Source: Salvator merianae (lineage: Eukaryota; Chordata; Lepidosauria; Squamata; Teiidae). Taken from it: a stretch of DNA of 64,000 nucleotides. Below the pieces are notes generated by a model, which was not told the origin of the DNA, did no database searches, and worked only from the letters and a program-made list of their open reading frames with translations. The translations under genes and the position numbers were made by a program. Shown here in pieces: positions 58,249-64,000 of this stretch. Where the stretch lies: assembly GCA_003586115.2 (NCBI GenBank), contig QVOM02000034.1, positions 111,726,376 to 111,790,375 of the forward strand, in the 5' to 3' direction. Position 1 is the first letter of the stretch, and every line of letters begins with the position of its first letter.

Positions 58249-58426
58249 GGCCCTTTCTGCACTGGGCCTTATTCTGAATTGTGTCCTGGGGTGGGGGCTG
58301 CTGTCTTTGTGCTGGTGCAGACTAAGGCAAAGCCCAGGTAAAGCCCATCATGGTCTGCACTGGCATGCCGGTGGTGGGCTTCTGTTCTAGGATGTGATCT
58401 GGAATGAGGTTCAGTATAGAAAGGCC
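58249..58426. mobile_element. Short TIR MITE, family D, TAT target duplication
   Basis: The left end GGCCCTTTCTGCACTGGGCC and the right end TATAGAAAGGCC are inverted. TAT flanks both sides (58246-58248 and 58427-58429). Same family as 15593-15742. Confidence 0.78.
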
Positions 58427-58734
58427 TATGCTTGGTATAGAAAAATGAGAAGCAGCAATGCAAGACATCTCTGCTTCCTTCACCATTCTAGAACCCAGAT
58501 TATCCAATGAAACTCAAGAACATTTCCTTGCATGCCTAAATGATAGGGTTTATTGCCATGGGTTGCCAGCCTGGACATTTACAGAAAATGTCCAAGCTGT
58601 CAGCCATTACAGCTTTTTTTTAAGATTTGAAAATAACCTTCATTGAAATTAAAAATTCAATCCATAGCATAATAATATTCCATTAATATATCAAAAGACA
58701 TCCTTTCCTTCCACAATTTGTCCTACATTTCCCC
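58427..58734. other. Noncoding stretch, no recognised feature
   Basis: Nothing supported in about 300 bases. Confidence 0.4.
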
Positions 58735-59193
58735 CTATAGTTTCAGATGGTATCTGGGGTCATTTTGTCACTAAAAGGATGGGTGTATGACTTGGGGTTG
58801 TTCCTGGATTCATTGCTGTCACTTGAGACTCAGGTGGCAGCAGTAGCCAGGTGTGCTTACCTCCATCTCTAGCTTGTTTGCCAGCTTTGACCTTTCCTAG
58901 ATAGGGACTACTTGTCCATGGTGATCCATGTTTTTATAACCTCCAGACTCGACTACTGTATTGTGCTCTGCATGGAGTTACTCACGAAGATGTCTGGAAG
59001 CTGTTGCTAGTGAAGAATGCAACAGCCCAACTGTTGAGGAGCTTCTGCCTGAATGCACATCACACTAGTCTTGAAAGATTTGCACCATTTTTGCTACTGA
59101 CCCTGATTCAGGGTGTTGACCTTACATTACAAAAAACCCTAAATGGTTTGGGTTCTGAATATCTGAAGTATCTTCTCCCATATAGTCCTTCCA

Positions 59194-59201
59194 GTGTATT
59201 G
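59194..59201. repeat. Left 8-bp target duplication of hAT element
   Basis: GTGTATTG, identical to 60360-60367. Confidence 0.92.
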
Positions 59202-60359
59202 TAGGGGTGTGCACGAAGTTTCGTGCCACTCGGATTTTCGTCGAATTTCGTGATTTGGTTCCCTTCGCATCGAATGCGAAGGGAAACAAAGATCACGAAA
59301 TGCGAATTGCAAAGGTCCCTCAACTTTCGATGCATTTCGGGACCTTCGCAATTTGCCGCTGTCTCATCCCCCTAGGCTGTCAGCGCGTGCGCTGACAGTC
59401 TAGGGGAAATGAGAGACAGCGAGCTGGAGAGGAGGGCGATCAGCGGAAGGAAGGGGTTCCCTTCGTTTGCCTTGGTCTCCCTCCTCTCGCCTCGCCGCCT
59501 GACTCAGCCGGCGGGAGAGGAGGGCGATCAGCGAAAGGAAGGGGTTCCCTTCCTTTGCCTTGGTCTCCCTCCTCTCGCCTCGCTGCCCGACTCAGCCGGC
59601 GGGAGAGGAGGGCGATCAGCGAAAGGAAGGGGTTCCCTACCTTTGCCTTGGTCTCCCTCCTCTGCCGTCGCCGCCCGACTCAGCCGGCGGGAGAGGAGGG
59701 CGATCAGCGGAGGGAAGGGGTTCCCTTCCTTTGCCTTGGTCTCCCTCCTCTGCTGTCGCCGCCCGACTCAGCCGGCGGGAGAGGAGGGCGATCAGCGGAA
59801 GGAGGGGGTTCCCTTTGCCTTGATCTCCCTCCTCTGCTCTTGCCGCCTGAGTCAGCCAGCGGGAGAGGAGGGCGATCACCGAAAGGAAGGGGTTCCCTTC
59901 CTTTGCCTTGGTCTCCCTCCTCTGCCCTCGCCGCCTGACTCAGCCGGCGGGAGAGGAGGGCGATCAGCGGAAGGAGGGGGTTCCCTTTGCCTTGATCTCC
60001 TTCCTCTGCTCTTGCCGCCTGAGTCAGCCGGCGGGAGAGGAGGACGATCAGCGAAAGGAAGGGGTTTCCCTCCTCTCCCGCTCGCTGTCTCTCATTCCCC
60101 CTAGTCTGTCAGTCCCACGCTCACACTGACAGACTGGGGGGGGGGAATGAGAGAGAGGCGAGCGCCGTCGGAAACAGAGAAATCAAGGCAAAGGATCATT
60201 TCTTCGGCTTGATTCCTCTGCTTCAGGTCGAGGCGAAAATCTTCGCCGCGAAGACGAAGGGCTTCATTTTCACACATATTTTTTCGTGCGAAAACGAAGC
60301 CCCGTAGCTTCGCAGGAATGCGAAGCGAAAGGGGAAAAGTGCCTTTGTGCACACCCGTA
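59202..60359. mobile_element. Nonautonomous hAT element, 1158 bp, with internal minisatellite
   Basis: The ends TAGGGGTGTGCACGAAG and (reverse complement of the right) TACGGGTGTGCACAAAG match in 15 of 17 bases. The 8-bp flanks are identical. Subterminal hairpins at 59261-59283 and 59305-59353 correspond in position and sequence to those of the 37.4-kb element. GC-rich palindromes lie at about 59361-59417 and 60083-60155 and enclose eight 88/84-bp tandem units. No transposase frame exists. The 231-codon open frame at 59409-60104 is a translation of the tandem units. Very CpG-rich compared with its surroundings. Confidence 0.93.
59426..60090. repeat. 88-bp minisatellite, eight units, inside hAT element
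   Basis: GGAGAGGAGGGCGATCA-type unit starts lie at 59426, 59514, 59602, 59690, 59778, 59862, 59950 and 60034. Spacing is 88 bp except for two 84-bp units that lack a TTCC. Units are nearly identical, which indicates recent expansion or homogenisation. Confidence 0.93.
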
Positions 60360-60367
60360 GTGTATTG
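60360..60367. repeat. Right 8-bp target duplication of hAT element
   Basis: GTGTATTG. Confidence 0.92.
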
Positions 60368-60867
60368 AGATCACTGGTGGAGGCGCTTCTTGAAGTTCCA
60401 CCACTCTCAGAGGTTAAAAGTTTGGTGGCATGTGAAGAGGACCATTTCTGTGATTGTCCCCGAACTTTGGAATAATCTCCCACCAGAAATACACCAGTCA
60501 CCAACAATATATGGCTTTTGGCATCTTTGTGTTTAGCTCCATCTTAATGTTGTCCTTCTAGGATGGGAAGATGGTATTTTGTTTATGCTTCTACTGAATA
60601 ATGTTTTAACCATGTTTTATACAGTTTTATCAAATATTGTGACCCACCCTGGGACCTTCTGCTGAAGACTGGGATGGAAATGTTCAGAAATAAATATCTA
60701 TAAATAATAAGAATTCAACCTGACCTACTTAACCCAAACATCCAGGTTTCTACAAAATGACTCATTATGCTTAGAACCTGAGTCCAATTTTAAAACCAGT
60801 GCAAATGATGAAATCTCTTCACATTATCATATTGGCTTGAGCTAACGTCTTTTTGAAAATCCAGTCA

Positions 60868-60869
<2 letters not shown>

Positions 60870-60903
<34 letters not shown>
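60870..60903. repeat. (CA)n microsatellite
   Basis: Uninterrupted CA run of about 34 bases. Confidence 0.97.
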
Positions 60904-60905
<2 letters not shown>

Positions 60906-61089
60906 ATAATCCACTTATAAATCTACAGCATGATCAGAAGATCTTGGATAAACTAAATTTTGGAAAAGGACTTTGAAAGGATTAATTTATTAATGCACTC
61001 TTCATATCCAGTTTTTTTTAAAAAAAGATGAATACACTGTTACAAATATTAATGATAAGTCAAAATAAGAAGCTAATGTAACACTCATA

Positions 61090-61700
61090 ATTTTCTCTTG
61101 ACTGTCATTTTAAAATGAAGCCCTCTGATTTCTCTCAGGTTTCCATAGATACACTATGAAATGAAAAACAGTCATTTTGGTTTTGAAATGGCCTGTACAT
61201 TATTTTTTCCTTCAAGAAGACTTTGGGGGTGGGGAAATCCCATCAGACTGCAGGCATAGAGTTGTAATGTCATTGGCAAATTGCAGCGGCAGAGAGACAA
61301 ACATGTTAGGATTTCTGGCAAGGCTCTCAGTGGATGCTTTGATTTAATACCCTTTGCCACTGGGAATTCCTGGAGCTCAAAGTAATAGTGTCTTCTACAT
61401 TAATGTGCAGTGAAGTGAATGTAGCATTAATCTTCATAGAAAGTTCAATTCTCTCAAGACTTTTAGAAAGATAATAGAACCCACATTAGTAGAAGGAATG
61501 AATCAGGTAACTACATGTATACACTCACAATATATTGAACACTTTACTTTCTAAGGGTTGCTCTGACATACTCTCACTATTTCATGCATATTCCATGCTT
61601 CCTTAATTAAAGCCATTATAATTGCAATCTATAAGATTTATCACAACCTGATATTCAGAATGCAGTGTAAGTACCCTAGGATCATCATGATGCACGCAGT
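61090..61700. other. Candidate conserved noncoding block
   Basis: About 600 bp without recognised repeats or coding frame, with motif-rich text such as TTGCAGCGGCAGAGAGACAA (near 61283) and TTAATTAAAGCCATTATAAT (near 61603). This is only an impression of conservation. Confidence 0.35.
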
Positions 61701-62289
61701 TTACAATTCAACTAATGATTTTTTTTTTTTTAAGAGCACAGTAACATCATTATTTACCAAAGCCCATGCTTACATTGCTTAAGGTGCATCCTCATCTTTT
61801 GCTGTAGCAGTTCTCACTGTTGAAGCTTGGGGTTACTTATCCTTCTATATTCACAAAAGTTAGGTTCTGTCAAAATGCAGTGAATCTTAAAACTCATAAA
61901 TATTGACTAGACAGAAAGTGTTGTGTTTTTTGGAACCCCTTCCTTGTGTAAAAAAAGAAAAACAACAGAAAGCCTGTAAACTTGCAAATATGTGAGTCTG
62001 AGCACCGATTTCACTTGTAAATGGTCAAGAAGGGTCACAAACTCTTGTGAATACATAAAATTCACATTTTAAAAAAATGAATAATGTGAAATAGTTGTAT
62101 GCAAAAATTCCAGGAATATGGAGCAGCAAAGTCATGAATTTCGAAGACCTCTTGGGGAGGAGGGGAAGTAGGAGCAACATGTGTATGGAAGAAAGGTGGA
62201 GGCAACCCAGAGTTTTTGGCAGTTTAAGCAAATAATAACTGTCCTGCCCTCATTCATTATGGAGAAAAATTCAGCCAAGTAGAATTAAA
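61701..62289. other. Noncoding stretch, no recognised feature
   Basis: AT-rich DNA with poly-T at 61720-61731; no feature supported. Confidence 0.4.
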
Positions 62290-62480
62290 GGTGAATCCGT
62301 ACACATTTTGAAAAGCGGCTCAAAAGTGTTTTAGATATTGTAATGTGTGGATACTACTGTTCCCATCCCACTTCTAATCCACATTAAAAGCCAGAGAATG
62401 CACTTTGGAGGCACTAACATGGAAATGTTAGCATCTCTAAGTTGCCTTTGAGCCATTTTTTGTACTGTGTGCAGATTCTC
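62290..62480. mobile_element. Palindromic MITE, family F
   Basis: TCCGTACACATTTTGAAAAG and GCGGCTCAAAAG pair with CTTTGAGCCATTTTTTGTAC and GTGTGCAGA. The central TTCTAATCCACATTAAAAGC is shared with the 25.1-kb copy. Confidence 0.7.
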
Positions 62481-63344
62481 TAATCATTTGCTGCCTTCAT
62501 CCCAGATGTTCAGACATTCTCCAAAAGATGTGCATGATAGCAAATACATGTCAAGCCTTAGGATTCTCCATGACCTATTTTTACTGAAATCATATTGAAG
62601 TCACAAACAATGTTGTTTCTTATCTTTTCTGTCCTCATCTGGAACAGATTGGCTGTGCCTTTATTACACAGCAAAGGCACCTTAAGTGAGGCCAGTTTCC
62701 ATTACTCCCAATGGAGAGTGGCTGCCCTGAGGACCTGAGTATGGTGCCTCTCCTGCGTAATGGAGACACAGCCATTGTGAAATAGAAAAGTCTCCCAAGG
62801 ATTGTGAGTTTGCTGCCACTGGCTGGATAAAGGAGCAGGAGGCTACAGGTCTTAGAATGAAAATGGGGAGGGTTGCTTCTGCAAACTTTGAACACACTAA
62901 CAGGTAGAGGTTCTGTTTTCCATTGCATCAGCATTGGGCTTACTTCTGATGCCTGCACCAGGTATCCTGAATGCCTATTTGAGGGCTCAGTATTTGAAGG
63001 TGCATCAGGATGGTGTCACCCAGCTCTATGCTTATATTTGTTCTAGACAACTCTGCATAATTCCAGATGCATTTAGAAGTAGTTCCTAGCACAATGCAAG
63101 GTGATCTACCCAGTGCCTCCTATCTCACCCGCTAGTGGAAGATATGAGTTAGGGCATTTTGCAGCTAGTCCAATCCAAGGTGAAAACAATTATTTTTGGT
63201 TCAAATGAGATTTCATTAACTTAGCTATTCTGGTTTGTTGGATAGAATATCTTTTGAGTGCACTGCCGCTTCCTTTCTTTGTTCCGGGGCAGTTTCTGGC
63301 AGGATCTTAGTCAGATTTATTCACAGGTATAAGGGAAATTAAGA
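62481..63344. other. Noncoding stretch, no recognised feature
   Basis: A 107-codon minus frame at 62635-62958 has no recognisable features. Confidence 0.4.
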
Positions 63345-63645
63345 CTGATTCTGCATGGCACTGTATATTCCACGCTGTGCTATTCTGCACTAGATAGTCT
63401 GGTCCATGCTGGGCTAGACTAGTCCTAGTGTGGCCTAAGAACTCTCTGCACTTTGGGCAGCCCAAGCCAGTACATCCCCCACTGCTGGTTACAAAGGCTG
63501 GGCTAAGCTCTCATAGTTGGTGCTCTGTCTCCAAAAGTTGAAAACATTCATTCCTGACTTTTGGCATTTCCATCAGGACCCTTTTTGGTGCATGCTGACT
63601 TCTGATGGCATTTCCTGGTGCACAACTGAAAAGGTCTTGACCCTC
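63345..63645. repeat. Interspersed repeat, family J
   Basis: Collinear with 1608-1915: TTCTGCATGGCACTGTATAT, GACTAGTCCTAGTGTGGCCT, AACATTCATTCCTGACTTTT and CCTGGTGCACAACTG. Confidence 0.55.
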
Positions 63646-63689
63646 TGAGAAGCCCCGCTCTTTGCAGCTGGACTGCCGTTATCGTTGGG

Positions 63690-63940
63690 TGAGGGTGGGC
63701 TGTGGTGGGAGGCCATGTAATATTTTTTTATAATGTTTCTATAATGTTTTTATATTATTTTTATTGTATAGTTTTATAAGCTTTGTAATGCTATTTGTAT
63801 GTTTTATGCTGTTTTATAACATTTTTATGGTGTTTAAATATAATAGATTTTTAGTGTGTTTTGTAAGCCGCCCTGGGACCTCTCAGTATAGGGCGGGGTA
63901 GAAATTGAAATTAAAGTAAAGTAAAAAGTAAAAGGATTAT
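63690..63940 (+). mobile_element. L2 LINE 3' end
   Basis: The T-rich 3' UTR is followed by the diagnostic GTAAGCCGCCCTGGGACCTC and GGCGGGGTAGAAATTGAAAT tail (63866-63920), the most conserved stretch of squamate L2 elements. No coding part was recognised. Confidence 0.8.
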
Positions 63941-64000
63941 GAAGTCCTTTTAGTTCAGGATTAGTGCAGTAATATGCTGGTTGATCTTATTGTCAAGGCT

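Larger units (their letters stand above)
58735..60705 (+). mobile_element. L2 LINE, C-terminal ORF2 and 3' end, split by a hAT element
   Basis: Plus-strand relics in order are LFLDSLLSLETQVAAVARC (about 58800-58860), TSRLDYC (about 58943-58963) and, beyond the hAT insert, LVEALLEVPPL (about 60373-60405), the LRSSGAGLLEVP region of L2. The 3' UTR ends in GACTGGGATGGAAATGTTCA and an AAATAATAA-like tail near 60695-60710. Stops are present, for example near 58925. The hAT insert at 59202-60359 cut the ORF2 relic and left an 8-bp duplication. Confidence 0.82.

Noticed and set aside
59409..60104. 231-codon open frame, proline/glycine/serine-rich
   Set aside because: It is a translation of the 88-bp tandem units within the hAT element. 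Other frames across the same units are also open, and the 84-bp units preserve the frame only because 88 to 84 changes and unit count happen to allow it.

Overview
This window looks like nuclear DNA from a squamate reptile (lizard or snake), in an intergenic or deep intronic, repeat-rich region. Three things point there. CR1 and L2 LINE 3' ends are present with the wording typical of squamate genomes. L1 ORF2 fragments sit beside abundant nonautonomous DNA transposons. CA/TA/GAAA microsatellites are common and there is no operon-like gene packing. The species cannot be named from the sequence. I found no host protein-coding exon, tRNA gene, rRNA gene, CRISPR array or prokaryotic gene. The only real coding homology is decayed retrotransposon reverse transcriptase sequence.

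Layout. 1-5.7 kb: a cluster of short terminal-inverted-repeat (TIR) elements, comprising one hAT-type MITE and several elements with GGGCCTTTCTGCAC-like ends. 5.7-15.6 kb: mostly unique AT-rich DNA with scattered MITEs and a CA microsatellite. 16-17.1 kb: antisense L2/CR1-type endonuclease region, then a compound microsatellite. 17.4-23.4 kb: largely unique, with two candidate conserved noncoding blocks. 23.4-32 kb: MITEs, an L2 tail, a decayed tRNA-derived SINE, and an antisense L2 split by a MITE. 32-33.4 kb: an L1-like 3' end split by a MITE. 35.3-36 kb: a palindromic MITE and a CR1 3' end. 37.4-38.2 kb: a GC-rich hAT element with a perfect 8-bp target duplication. 40.5-43.7 kb: MITEs, a decayed hAT-like element and a large foldback. 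45.1-46.3 kb: a second copy of the 32-kb L1-like family, holding a tRNA-derived SINE. 47.1-48.9 kb: a long antisense L2 holding a separate L2 tail. 50.7-52.8 kb: the best preserved LINE, a 5'-truncated L1 with a 17-bp target duplication. 53.2-57.1 kb: L1, L2 and MITE remnants. 58.2-60.7 kb: an L2 split by a 1.16-kb hAT element that carries an 88-bp minisatellite. 61-64 kb: a candidate conserved block, two MITEs and an L2 3' end.

The elements do not form a pathway. What they record is insertion history, because several are nested in one another and paralogous copies inside the window serve as empty-site references. The most unusual object is the hAT element at 59.2-60.4 kb: 15/17 TIRs, an 8-bp duplication, conserved subterminal hairpins, paired GC-rich palindromes and eight internal 88/84-bp repeats. 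Family labels A, B, C, D, F, G, H, J, K and L are mine and are based only on similarity between copies in this window.
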